Shown in pieces: positions 11,080 through 24,252 of a stretch of DNA of 64,000 nucleotides. A program made the position numbers and the translations under genes. Location: NCBI GenBank assembly GCA_002812745.2, contig NCSJ02000053.1:62001-126000 (forward strand), read 5' to 3'. This stretch comes from Scytalidium lignicola (lineage: Eukaryota > Ascomycota > Leotiomycetes). The notes below the pieces were generated by a model, which was not told the origin of the DNA, did not search any database, and was given only the letters and a program-made list of their open reading frames with translations. The number at the start of each line of letters is the position of its first letter. The first letter of the stretch is position 1.

Positions 11080-12250
11080 ATTGTCTACCTCCGAATAACG
11101 GAAGAAGGAAGTCCTTTACAAAAACTAAGCTTGATTATCCTATTCTTACCCGATGATGTTGTTTCCATTATACTTATATCCAGTGGGGCAAATTGGATAT
11201 GAAAGTGGATAGTTTGGATGTTGAAAGTACTGCTGATGTCTTTACCTTAACAACATCTCCTTTGGGTAAGTCAGAGTAATATTACATATAAGAGACACAT
11301 CTTGTAAAGTGAAGGTATGTTCTTTAATTCCTACAATGTCATCTGGTCCAATTGTTCAAAGTGTATATTGACTGTCTCTCCAGTATAAAGAGGTTGAATG
11401 TAAATTACCTTGCTGAAATGAGAAAAGCTTCTTTGAAGGCAAAGTAATGAAGAATGGATTATAAAGAGCTTTATCAATGTTCAGAGTGATATTAGACTTG
11501 TCGAAGACAACCTCATTTTTCTCATTCTAATGATGTACTCTCAAAGATTTTAGAAGTTTTATCTTGTTATGTTGAATGTTTCTGAACTTATCTACAGTTG
11601 AAAGGATTATATAAGCAGGCTGTGTAAGATTATAATAAAGTTTGTGAAGGTCATTGCCATTAAGGAAAGGATTAAGGCCTTGTCTTACAGCAATTGCCAT
11701 CTACTTCTCTTTATCCTTCAATATTTAGTCTTAGATGTTGTTATATCTCTTGTGTTGTTCTGCAAGCTTAAAGTTAAATGCTTAGGCTGTATACTTTCCA
11801 GTAAGTGATGGCATGTATTCAATCATTATGTCCTAAACCTCTTGAGGAATTTGTGTAAATGACCTCTCCTTATAAGACAAAGTTGGCATGGTTATTTTAG
11901 GGAGCTTCTTGCATAAGATGAACAACGCTTTCACCTCAGCCAAAGTGATAATGTCATTGTCTTGAATGGTTTTAATATAGCCTTTGACTTAGACCTTTTG
12001 CTTTTTATTTCCAGAGTTATCCTCTTGTATAGCAAGCCTGCTTCTGGTAAATCAGCTACTTAGAGCATGAACAGCGTTAACGTATCTCCAGAAAATTTCG
12101 AGCTTCTTCTTATGCAAGCCTTGTGCTGGAGGTAATGGGATCTTAGTGATTCAAGCAAAAAGGACCTTGTTTAAGATGATTAGCTTAATGAAATCAACTT
12201 GAAACATCTTTGTTAATGAGAAGAGCTCTAGTGTTATAACATAACAATAT
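11080..12250 (-). pseudogene. unidentified degraded protein-coding relic
   Basis: One minus-strand frame stays readable for about 1.1 kb with only scattered TAA/TAG stops, against a background where no other frame is open. Readable stretches include KKKLEIFWRYVNAVHALS near 12080, ITLAEVKALFILCKKLP near 11910, AEQHKRYNNI near 11750, KSNITLNIDKALYNPFF near 11470 and YWRDSQYTL near 11370. It could be an ordinary host gene or a transposon accessory gene; I do not recognise the family. Local composition is less AT-rich than its flanks, consistent with partial RIP. Confidence 0.4.
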
Positions 12251-15200
12251 TAGGCGAAAATATCGTCAAAAATCCTACAAGTTATCTTGTTATGAACAAT
12301 ATTATATTAACTGAGGTGTTGAGAAGTAAGAGAAAATTAAGATAAGACTATTTCTTCCTTTTGTTCTTTCTAAGTTTGCTGACCTATATTTAGCATGCAT
12401 AGTATATTTAGCTTTGGGGTACTGGATGGTATCTTGTTAAATTGAGTTTGTAGGTTGAATCTCCTTCTTTTGTAGTTTTCAAACACCAAAGAAGGAGTTT
12501 CAAGGACAATGTCCTTTTAAGAAGATTCATTAGAAGGTGTTTTGTCTTTGGTTAATGTATTTGACTTACTTTTGCTTTCTCTAGCAATATAAGTTTAAAA
12601 AGCATAAGATCTAAGGATATAAAGTTCATTACAATGAGTAATATCTAAATAATCCTATTGTAATTGAATAACTTTATTCTAAAATACAATGAGTTAATTA
12701 AAACTCTTAATAAATTAATAAAAATCCTTTTCGTTTTTTATTGTAAAACCATTCCTTAAGGATTAGATTATGTATACTCTCCTTGGTTATTTATAATCCC
12801 TTGTATGATGATCAGAGATGATCACTTGCATTGTGGATAATCTTGAATGATCGTTTACTTCTTAAAAGAACCCTCGTTGGTTTTCAGATGGTCCCTCTCA
12901 AAATATGAATACTCTTAGTTAATAGTCATTAGATAAGTTGTAAAAGCATTCCCTGAAGGTTATTACCAGATCATAGCATTTCTATTAGTCTGCTGATTGA
13001 TTTAATTATACATTGTAATCTAAGATTTGTTCTATCCTTAACCTTGTTAATAAATGTAATATCCAACACTCATGGATGATTCTGAGACAAGTAAAAGATG
13101 ACTACTAGATATCTTAACAGATGTTAAGCATCAAGGAGTTCAAAGCCGAACATTATTAGCTTTAGGATTTTCAGATAGAAGAGATAGCAATTTAGAACAT
13201 AATAAGGGGATCATTAATAACATAAGGATTATGATAATACATATAAGCAATTGATCTAGTCATTATAATAGTGATTACAAAAGCAAACAACNTTCTCTGA
13301 TAGTATCAAAATTCCATTATATATAAACTACTCATACTAAGCTAAGTCTTACAAATTAAAAGTGTACATGTTAACATAACCTTCACCTCCTTTGAATCCA
13401 CTTATAATGATTATTATAAAGAAGAAGTAAGCATTAAAGAATAAGTAAGAAAGGGAATGTACTAACAAGAAAACAAATACCTTATTAAAGAAGGCTTATG
13501 AATTAAGGATACTTCTAAGAATTAACATATCATTGATCATTTACAATTATAATTGATATATTATATATAATTCAATAAATTAAGAGTCTTTCCTATTGAC
13601 TAAAGAGGAGATTATAAGTAATATCTAGATTGATTTAACATATTTAACTAAAATATAAATACAAAAGATAACTTATCCTATTCTTAAGAATTTCTTATTA
13701 TACAACTTTAAAAAAGACTCTTATAAAGTGTAAGTTAAGAAAGTATATAAGGTTAATAATAATCATAGCTTGTTTATAAGTGAAAACGTGTAATAGATAT
13801 TGTAATAAAAGTTATTAAAGATTATAACACAATTTACAATATAATTACATAGTAACTGTATAAGATAAAGCTTTAACAATTATAATAATCTCTTATATAA
13901 AGTATATATAAGTATGTACAATATAATCTTACTCATAATTATAAGTAATTACACAAGTATAATTAACATTCTTTAACACAAGCAATCTTAAGGACAAACA
14001 TACATTTTTAAATATTAAGCTGATTAGAAGAGAAATAAGTATAAATCTAATCTCTTACTTATTCTGATAAATTTACCTTATAATAAGAATAATATTATAC
14101 ATATTATCTTAGCCCTTAAGTATAAATAGTTAATTCATAACAAGTATATCATTAACAAATTGTCTTTATCAATAGCATTGTCAACTCTACATAATATTAT
14201 AAAAGTAAAACGGATTCTTAGAATTAATCTCCTTAGAGATATAACAAGATAAAAGAAATGATACTAGTCTGATTAGTTGTTATATTAATATTTAAAGACT
14301 AATCATTTCTTATATTCATCAAACTCTTTAATAATCTTGACAATATACAAAACAAAAAGCTTAAAGTATCTTTAGACTATTTCTCATCATCAAAGGTAAG
14401 ATAATAACATATAAGTATTATCTCTTCTATGAGTTCAGCTAATATTAAGAAATCTAACAAAACTTATAACATTTTTTAAACTTTCGTACAAATAGTCATA
14501 ATAAAAANGTTTAAAAAATCTAAGACTAAATAGAATATGTTAAGCTTAATAATATATAATCATTATATTGAGCTTATTAAGTTTTATTTCCTCAGTTAAA
14601 GAAAATCTAATATTTGTTATTAAAAGGTATTTGCATAAGAGTTCTAATAAGGAAATATAAGTTATTTCCTTGAGGACTTAAGATTATAAGCATAACATTA
14701 CTATGTAAAGTAATATAAGTACCTTCACAATGATTATTATTATTTCTTATTCCTCTAACTTATACTTTTAGAATTCTAACTAGGATAAAAAATATTAAGA
14801 TATTCTATTATTAAGAAAGTCTTATCATTATCATAATAAACATCATAGACAATTATAATATTAGGATGTTGAATGCTAAAAAGAATTTGACATTGTTCTA
14901 GAACATAAAAGCTTTAGCATTGTTGAATATTAACGAGTTTAAAATACAAAGCCTTTCAATTAACAAGTATTTCTTATCCAAGATAATAAATATAATTATA
15001 ATCTTCTTATAGATGTCCAAGCAAGATCCTGAGAAATTTGTAAGTTGTTCTAAGTGTGATTACTATTATTCTTGAATAAGAGTTGATAAAAGATTTAGTT
15101 ACCTCTTCTAAATTATCCTNAAAAAGTCATAAGCAATTTAGCTTTAATTCTCTTTAAGTAATAAGGAATTACAAATTGACTCATCTTATACTTTAGATAA

Positions 15201-15477
15201 AGTCTGAATTTTTCTATAAAGACCTTGAAACTTCTTTTATAAGATAAATAAAAAGTATATTAAATACTAATAAAGATAATAACTCTTTAAGCTTAAGCTT
15301 ACAATCATTGAGAATAAATGTTCTTACCTTATATATAACAAAGGTTATCCAACTTATAGAATCATCATAATAGAATTGACTACCAAAAAGTTAATAGTTT
15401 TCATATAACAAATAATAACCATTAAGAGTTAAATAGCATTTAGTTGTTTAGATTAACTAGATCATCTGATTTACATA
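12251..15477. other. AT-rich DNA without recognisable genes
   Basis: Very AT-rich, dense stops in all frames, single Ns beside homopolymers. Nothing recognisable. Confidence 0.6.
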
Positions 15478-15482
15478 AATTA

Positions 15483-15647
15483 TGTTGTGATATCCTAGTT
15501 GCCACCTTAGGCACCACGTTTCACTTATTACATGTAACTTCCCTTTCTAGTAATTAGCTTTACTTGTACATACATAACTACACTACAATACTACAATATA
15601 TTTGAGTAACCCTGATTACACAACCTCTTGCTGTGCTTAATTCAACA
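15483..15647 (+). repeat. 5' LTR of the copia element
   Basis: 165 bp, TG...CA ends. It differs from the 3' LTR at 14 sites by my reading, all of them transitions. Confidence 0.95.
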
Positions 15648-15663
15648 GGTTATGCACTCTAGT
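15648..15663 (+). promoter_or_regulatory. candidate primer-binding site of the copia element
   Basis: Sequence GGTTATGCACTCT starts on the base after the 5' LTR. GGTTATG resembles the copia-type initiator-methionine tRNA primer site; the match beyond those bases is not verified. Confidence 0.45.
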
Positions 15664-15779
15664 AACAATGTAATTGGGCTAACTCTACTTCTTTTGTGTT
15701 GATTATGTTAATTAGCACCTTTTTTGTCTTTGTTTACTTATATTCACATGTCTAGCCATCACCTTTAGCATAGCTGACG

Positions 15780-18700
15780 ATTCTAGAATTGTAGTTCTTC
15801 CAAAGGACTAAAGACTCAAGGGTTCAGAGAATTATAACCTTTGGAGCTCTCATCTTATGGTTTTGCTTTGGTTTAAAGGTCTTGAAGATCATGTTAATAA
15901 CATTGTTTCACCTCCTAAGGGAGATACTCCTAAGTAGAAGGCCTGGCGCAAAGATGACGTTAAAACTTATATGTATCTTAATGTTAATATCAACGACAAG
16001 GCTATATTATTGATCAAGGACTGTAATACAGCAAAGCTTGCTTAGAGTACTTTAAAAGCTCAATATCAAGGAAAAGGTTGTAATCTACAACAAAAATTCC
16101 TGTTTAAACTGATCTCTGTCAAATACAGTCACTTTAACTTTACAAACATGTATATTACTATGTTCAAATCAATGATAGCCAATTTAAAAACTGTCAAGGG
16201 TGATAACATAGAGCTTCTTTATTAATTTGTCTTTATTTCTGGTCTTGAGGATAAATATCCTATTTAAGCTGAACATCAGCATTTGACTAGCAGATCAGAG
16301 AAGCTACTTACACTTACTCAACTTATAGAGGATATTGCTGATGAATTTATCTCTGCTATTAGCTTCTCTGGTACTATCATGTATGGCAAGAACAATTCTA
16401 ATTTAAGCAATTCAAAAAGCTCTAAGGATGTCAAGTACAACTATTACAAGAAAAACAGTCATAAGGAATCCGATTACTTTCAAAAGCATCTTGAGAAGCT
16501 TAAGGAATATAAGGTAAAGTAGTCTAACAAGAAGAAGAAGAAGAAAAGTAAGGATAAACTTAAGAAGTTTAATTCGAAGGACAAATCTAACATTGTCAAC
16601 CTTAACTTTGCTAGCTTAGTCACTACTAATCCTACAACTTTCTCCATGTTTACACATAATCAGTGGATTACAGATACAAGTACCATTGATCACATTACTA
16701 ATAATCTTAATTAGTTCAATTCTGGTTCTTATTCAACATGTTCTGATCTTCATCCCATGAAGACAAGTAATGGTTTTGCTCTGATTGTGGGCATAGGCAT
16801 TATTATACTCGAAACCACTCATTTGGATGGTTCATCCTTCCTCTTAACACTTACTAATGTACAGTATATACTTACATTTCCAGTCAATATTTTCAGAGCC
16901 TTAAGACTCCTTGTACAGAATAATGACGCTTGTGTCACTTCATCTGGTATATTCAATAAGAACAACATCGAATACAGTGTTGTTATTACCTCCTCTGCTA
17001 GTATTTATTTAAGATTGGCATTCATTCCAACAGTGCTTATTTCTGCATTCCTTGCTTGTCAAACAATCCCTAGTCTGGACATTATTCATCAACGTTTAGC
17101 ATATACAAGCCTTGAAGTCGTTAAGAATACAATTAAAGTTACTTTTAGTATCAATGCTGAGCTAGTGAAGAAGGCCTCTGACGAAGACCCCTTCCTCTAC
17201 AAAGCTTATGAGTGTAGTTACTCTGAAAAAGGTATTTCTCNAACAACTTAGAAAAAGATCTACCAAAGTTGGTGAGGTCTTGAATATTGATGTGTGTACA
17301 ATTACACTTGTTAGTTATAATAAGCATCACTACACTACTATTATAGTAGATGATTGTTCTAGTGTTACTTAGGGTTATACTTATAAAGAAAAGAAAAGTG
17401 CATATGATACTATAGTTATATACTGTGCTCTTCTCAAGAATCAGTAGAATATCACTCTTAAATTGATTTGAATCAATGGTGGAAATGAGTTTAATAAAGA
17501 GAAACTTGATATCTTCTGTAACTATAAAGGTATTCAACATGAAAAGACTACTCCTTATACACCATGGCAAAATGGAGTCTCTGAGAAAGCTGAACACTTT
17601 ATATTTACAAGAACTCACACCATTATGATTACTACTAGCATTCCCCTTACATTCTAGAACAAGGTGTACAAATCAGTTATATATATTAGTAATCGTCTTA
17701 TAACCAGAACTCTTGTAAGTGATATTACTCCATTTAAAGCCTTTATGAAACAGGTTTCTCCCTCTAGTACTAATTGTAAACCTGATCTATTAAACCTTTG
17801 TGTTGTTAGTTCCAAAATCTTTATACATGTCAACAAGGAATATTGTATAACTTCCCAAAAGATAACTTCTAAGGCTGAAGAGGGTATATTGCTAGGCTTT
17901 GAGGGTAGCTTGATTTATCATTGTTAAGTTCCCTCACATACTCACAAGCTAGTCCACACTTCTTATATTACCTTCATAGAGGGTAATCTACGCCTAGAAG
18001 AGCTTGTTGTCAAAGCTCAAGATGCTGAAGCTGTTGCTGAAGCTAATTCCTCACATTCTCCACTATCTCCACCTTCTACTCCGCAAGATGCAGCTCTCCC
18101 TCCACAGTTGAACTTTATGTTTGAGGAGGTTGTACAACCTACTGAGGAAGAGGAGGAGGTGTCTGAAGATAAGCTTCCTCAGGTAGTTGTACTTACCAAA
18201 CGCAGTCATGGTCGTCCAAAAGGCTCAAAGAATAAGAAGCTTGAACAAGGACATACCAACTCTGATATTACACATGTTGATCTTACAGAAAATCGTATTA
18301 CATGCTTACAAGCTGCAAAATCAAGTACTCAGGCTTTATCTCCAGTTGTTTCTCCATCTCCAGTCATTTCTGGAGCCTTTCCTAATGAAGAAGAGATTCT
18401 TGGTCAACCTTCAACAGTTGTTATGGCTTATAGCCACTGTCTTACAGCTCATTCTGCTTTGAATTTAGGGTATGCCTTAGTTGTGACAGATGATCCTACA
18501 GAACCGAAATCTTACAAGGAAACCCTTGATACTCCATATTCTAAGGAATAGGAAGATGCCACAATAACTGAGCTCAAGTCTTTGGTGAAGTGTAAGACTT
18601 TCAAGCTTACTCAGCTTCCTCTTAGAAAGCATGCCTTGAAGGGCCAATGAGTCTATCATATCAAATACAATGCAGACTGTCAAATTGAACGCTTTAAAGT

Positions 18701-20108
18701 CAGGTTTATGGTCAAGGGATACAAACAGCGCTATAGAGTGGATTATGATCAAACTTAGGCAAGTGTTGTCAAGTCAATAACATAGAAGGTATTGATATTA
18801 GTCACTGTTATTCATAGCTAGCAAATACACCAAATGGACGTTGTTATAGCCTTTTTGAATGGTGATATCAACGTAGAAATCTATATGGATCTCCTTGAGG
18901 GATTCACCATTGAGGATCTTCAAGCTTTTAGTGTTGAATATGTTGATATTAATGACGATAGTCATTTTGTTCTTCTTCTTTTGAAGTCCTTGTATGGACT
19001 AAAGCAAGCTCCTCATTGTTGGCAATTAAAGCTTAATTTGAAGTTAGCTGAAATTAACTTTCTTCTTCTTCAATCTAACCTTAGTATCTTCTTCAATCAA
19101 CGTTTAAGCATCTTTATTTGCACTTATGTTGACGATTTTCTAGTTATCAGTCCCGGAGGCTCTCAATTTGACGAGGTCAAGCTAATTCTCCATGATTTAT
19201 TCAAAATGATCGATATAAGACTTGTATCCTGGTTTTTGGGGATGCATATTATACAGGATTGGGAAAAACACACTATTTCTCTTATCCAGGATGAGTATAT
19301 CAAGAAGATTCTTGATCGATTCAGGTATAGCAATGTCAAACCTTACTCTACTCCTTTTGAGGTGAATGTGGCCAAGTTCATGGTCAAATACAACGGTATG
19401 GCTACTCCTCAGGACGTTCAGCTTTATTCTGAAAAAGTTGGTTCCGTTATGTATCTCATGACATAAACATGTCCTGATCTGTCCTTTCCAGTCTCCTGAC
19501 TCTTACAATTCCTTCAAAATCCATTTCCACAACACTTGAAGTTAGTCAAACAAGTCTTTCAATACCTTCAGGGTACTTAAGATATTGGCATCACCTTTGG
19601 AGAAGACGGAAACGAAAACCTTGATTTCTATAGTTTCAGTAACTTTGATTACAGTGGTTGTTTGGAAATGCGTTGATCTACCATAGGTTATCTCTTCTTT
19701 TTAGGAGGAGGCCCTATTTCATGGCGTTGCCAGCGACTACCTTGTGTTACTCTGTCTACTATGGAAGCTGAGTACTATGCTCTCTTTGAAGCGTCATGCA
19801 AAGCTATATGGCTGGCTAGATTGCTGTCAGAACTTCAGGTCAACGTTTCGAGCTCTAAGATCACCTTAAATGGCGACAATCAGGGTTCCCTTTCTATGGT
19901 TAAGACTACTGAACAATCGAAAAGGGTTAAGCACATTGATATCAGATATCACTTTGTACGTGAGAAGGTGTAATCTGGAGAGATTGTTTTGAATTATGTC
20001 CTTACCGCAGATATGGTAGCTGACGGCCTTACAAAAGCTTTGAATTCAGTCAAACATGCAAAGTTTATGGATTTGTTGGGCCTGAAATCAATCGCTTTAA
20101 ATCGATAA
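15780..20108 (+). pseudogene. copia gag-pol polyprotein, interrupted
   Basis: Gag-like sequence (about 15790-16570) has KYSHFNFTNMYITMFKSM and a lysine-rich end. The protease-like site WITDTSTIDHI is near 16670. Integrase follows: GAG-pre-integrase LDIIHQRLAY near 17080, then NGGNEFNKEKLD and TPYTPWQNGVSEKAEH near 17480-17600. Reverse transcriptase shows [20 protein letters not shown] near 18660, QMDVVIAFLNGDINVEIYMD near 18830, SLYGLKQAPHCW near 18990 and the catalytic YVDDFLVI near 19120. RNase H shows STMEAEYYALFEASCKAIWL near 19760, then KHIDIRYHFVRE and ADMVADGLTKAL to about 20040. The breaks are mostly TAA/TAG, plus an N at 17241; no function is expected. Confidence 0.92.
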
Positions 20109-20241
20109 AAACTCCCATTTCGGGTTCAGGTATTACACTTGTAGTATTCTGTTTTATAGTTCAAGTGTTTCTGCACTTGTTTTTGTATGGGATTTAGGGG
20201 ACTTTTGCATCAATTTTCGGTGCTTCGGTGACATGAGGGTG

Positions 20242-20406
20242 TGTTGTGATATCCTAGTTGCCACCTTAGGCACCATGTTTCACTTATTACACATGACTTC
20301 CCTTTCTAGTAGTTAGCTTCACTTGTATGTACGTAGTTACACTACAACACTATAATATATTTGAGTAACCCTGATTACGCAACCTCTTGCTGTGCTTAAT
20401 TCAACA
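20242..20406 (+). repeat. 3' LTR of the copia element
   Basis: 165 bp, same ends as the 5' copy, followed by the AATTA duplication. Confidence 0.95.
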
Positions 20407-23400
20407 AATTATTTAAATTATTTAAATTGTCTATTTATCTAAATAACACTGACTATCTTTAAACGATGTTAAGAATGATTTATTTATATAATAAAGTAGT
20501 ATTTTGAACATATACAAGTTAAAAATTTTCGAACAATCAAAATNAAAAAGACATCATTTGATTAATGAAGTTATAACCTCAACAAGCCTTATAAATAGAG
20601 TTTTATTAAAGGAACAAAGGAGGAGTTCAATCCTTTAAGAAGGATTGTAAAATTAATAACTATAACATTAAAGTAAATCTAATTCCATTAATTATATATA
20701 ATTAAAGAAACTTTTAGATAATTTAATTATGACTATTTCTTATATCTTGGATATTAACTATTTACATTACAACAGCTAGCCTAAGGCTTCCTCAGTTCTT
20801 CACAATATTATAAGGTAACCATGTTAATTTAAGTGAATTATCATTAAACTCTCATTGAATAAAACTCGAACTTGTTATGTTATAAAAGGTTTACTAGCTT
20901 TTTCCTATTCTAATATCAATCTAATCTTGTATAAGACCTTTAATACAAACCAAATCTAAATCTAAAACTTCTTGTATTCTAATAATAGCTATTTCTTAAG
21001 AACCTTCTTCTAAGCTGATCTTGCTTAATTTAATGCTCTTTAAGGTAAGAGTATACTTATGAATGAAATTCAGCAAATGTAATAGATTCTGAATTTCTAA
21101 TACATTCAAGCTGATAGTTTATAACTTAGGAAGATCAAGAGAATTNAAAAAAATCTTATAAAAGTAAATAATTATACTAATCAGATTGTAAAACTAATTC
21201 CTCTAATGATAAAGCTACTGACTAGATCAACTTTGATATACTATTGAAACTAAGCTGTTCACCATCTATGTATTATAATAATAACATTCTCAAATGTCTT
21301 AATTTCCTAAATACATACAGATATAATATAAGAACTATAGAAAAGATGTTCTAAATAATCCTTGTAAATGTTAGAGAACTTGTACTAGCAAATTCTAAAT
21401 GTAACTTGTCAATCTCTACTCCAGACACAAATAACACAGTTATGATTATCTCAAAAAGCCTTGCTCTGTTTTCAGTGTAACTAAGGTCATCCAAGAACTA
21501 ATCTCCTCATAGAGTACTTAAATCCTCTACAATTCTCACAGAACTAAGCTTTTGAAAATAAGATAAAGTTGAAGCCAAGTTGACTGTATCTACATTGTTA
21601 TCTTCAAATTGTTAATGTTAATAACTATAATAATATATGTTATTCAACTTGTTAAACTCACATTATATCTATGTTTTCTAACATGAATATACACTTTAAG
21701 AGTATTCAAGCTTAGTTTGAAAAGCTTCAAAGGAATAAGTTAAATGTTGAATAACCTTGTAAAGATAAGGAAACTTCAACATCTTAAGGAGAATTATATA
21801 ACTTCCTTTTTGTTAAGTGAATGTAATATGTTTGAATATAAGACTTTGCTTAACAATCATAAGCCTTTTATAAATAACATAACTAAAAAGTAAATTGTTC
21901 TTTTTACTATGTACAAAGAAATCAACATCAACATAATGAAGGTATTTAAGAATCTCCAACAAGATTTCATCTAGTAATCAAAGCATTATAATAAAGATAA
22001 GAGTAAAAATTGCATTATCCCCTTATGATTAAAGCCTTATGCTTAAAGCCTCTTCTCTTACAAGAATAACAACGCGTTAGTATTAATCTTTCTAAACATT
22101 AAGTGAATATGATCAAGATAATTAAAAATACATATATAACCTTAATCCAACGTATAAGTCTCAACTAGAAGCACAAATAACTGTCAGAAGGTCTACTATC
22201 CTGCATCATTCTGAGATAGTTCGCCTCAGAAATCAGATGGAGATCACCTCAGCAGTATACAAGTGGTGCACATCATTGAATCTTAGAGCTTAAGTCATCC
22301 GGCTTGATATGAAAATCTAATGGTCCACACAAGCAACAAAATTTCAAAGGGAATCATTTATAAAAACGAGTAATCATCTATNAAAAAAGAATAATTATCT
22401 ATANAAAAAAAAAAGTGATAATCTATAAAAAAAAAGCGATTATCTAAAAGCAATTATCCAGATTGAGCCATCAAAAATGACTAATCTTTGCTTAACGCAG
22501 ATTACTGTACAAGACAACCTCTTGAGGAGATGATAGCTCTGTTCATCCGTTTCCTGAACAACTACTGAAGCAGGTCAAATCAAATCTGGTTACTAATTAC
22601 TTCGACGAAATTCCTTCAACGAAATAGGCGGATCCGCCGATAACATGGGAATAGATGGTATTTAGGGAGAAGAGGGGAGGTTTGCGTTGACGGGTAGATC
22701 ATCACTTCAAGGTGAGATCAACAGTGTGCTCTTTACTTCTGAGCTGGTCCTTCGCTCGACCTCTTCTTACTTCCACATCCCTGTCATCGCACGTACTGGC
22801 TAACACCGGCTTTAGTACTCCACTACCTCAAATAGGTTCCTCTGATAATCGTTTATTTTTATTACATGTCGCCAGTTAAAGTTACCAGGACCAATTATCA
22901 GGACAAATTACCAAGATCAGTTCTTAGGACAAGCCATTAGATAAGTTACCAGGAACTCTGACGCTTTCTAGTCAATAGACAATGTTCATAATTCCTCTCA
23001 AAACTCATGAGCTAATAGATAAGAGCGTTCTAGTTGAAGATGAAAGCTAGTAGCAGAAGCAAAATTTATATATTCTTAACGAGATGAGTGTCCAACGATT
23101 GTCTTTACTTATTTGTGATAATTGTAAAGCTTATGAGAAGCAATTGACGTTATATCCACGAGCTACTTAAGATTCTCCTTTTTCCACTAACATTAAAGTA
23201 GTAAATGCTAGTGATGTTAGACTATGATAACAGAAGATTCAGTCTACTCATTTGTAAGAGTACATCCACTGTTGTAACTGATTCAACCATCTTAAGAAAT
23301 CGGAAGGCATTACAATAAGTCGGCCATCTTTTCAAATCCTCTATTCTGATACCGCCACTCTTTATAACATATTTTTACATTAGTTCATTAGTGATGAATG

Positions 23401-23699
23401 CTAAAGCTTTTAAGTCTTGCTAAGATGGTCTTCATGACAAATTGATTTGTTAGTAGCTTTCTTGTCTTACTATTTGCTAATGTTAGCAAAAATTAAGTAA
23501 GCTGAGTTTTGATTTACTAATCTTGATCTCTCCTTGAACATTAAGAAGGATATTCCAAACAATACAAGGAGCTGTGCTCTAGTCCTTCTAAGGCAAGATA
23601 TATTAGTCTGTTAAAGATTTACATTAGTAAGCAAATGTATCCAACATCTCTTTAGACACTTACTTGTACAAGTATCATTACTAATTCAAGCTTAAATGA

Positions 23700-24252
23700 A
23701 AAAAAAAAGGGATTTAACAACATGAGCAAATGATATAGGTAGATGATCGAATACAGTATAATAACAATCTTTGAAAGTGAAACAATCCTTCATCATGAGG
23801 AAGTTCTTGTAATAAGTTTTCTGTAATATATTAATCTTTTGTTGAGCATCATAACCTTTAAAACACTTTATAATAAAAGAATTGTATGAGAAATGCTGCT
23901 TAGAAATAATATCGACGAAGTTATCAAGATTAATCTTGTAATACTTCTGGAAACTGTTCTATGGTAATTCTTACTTGATTAGAATATAATCAAGTACCCT
24001 AACCTCAACTTTGACAACCTTAACAAGAACAAGATCTCTTAGACTAGACTTGAAGATAGATATACTATTGCTTAAAGCTATAAGCTTAGAGTACTCTTTA
24101 AGATAGTCTTTTCATGATAAAGCATTTTTCTTTTCTGACTTTGCTACTAAAGCTTGGTGATCAGTCAAGAACTTGTCATCTAGTAAGTTATTAAAGTTAA
24201 TAAGTGTATTATATTTGTTTTTGAGCATAGAACCTGACTTAGAAGACATTAT
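23700..24252 (-). pseudogene. possible retroelement gag-like relic
   Basis: From ATG near 24250 (MSSKSGSMLKNKYNTLINF) one minus-strand frame is readable to about 23700 with four or so stops. It includes FKGYDAQQKINILQKTYYKN, which has a gag-like helical look. There are no diagnostic motifs, so the assignment is tentative. Confidence 0.25.

Larger units (their letters stand above)
15483..20406 (+). mobile_element. complete but dead Ty1/copia LTR retrotransposon (4.9 kb)
   Basis: Two 165-bp LTRs (15483-15647 and 20242-20406) begin TGTTGTGATATCC and end TTCAACA. The 5-bp AATTA occurs directly outside both ends (15478-15482 and 20407-20411), a target-site duplication. The interior carries, in order, gag, protease, integrase, reverse transcriptase and RNase H on the plus strand, the Ty1/copia order. 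A primer-binding site candidate starting GGTTATG follows the 5' LTR directly, and a short purine-rich run (ATGAGGGTG) precedes the 3' LTR. Stops and one N break the polyprotein. Confidence 0.95.

Noticed and set aside
22365..22450. Possible CRISPR-like or satellite array
   Set aside because: Only a few degenerate A-rich units with Ns; simple-sequence DNA.
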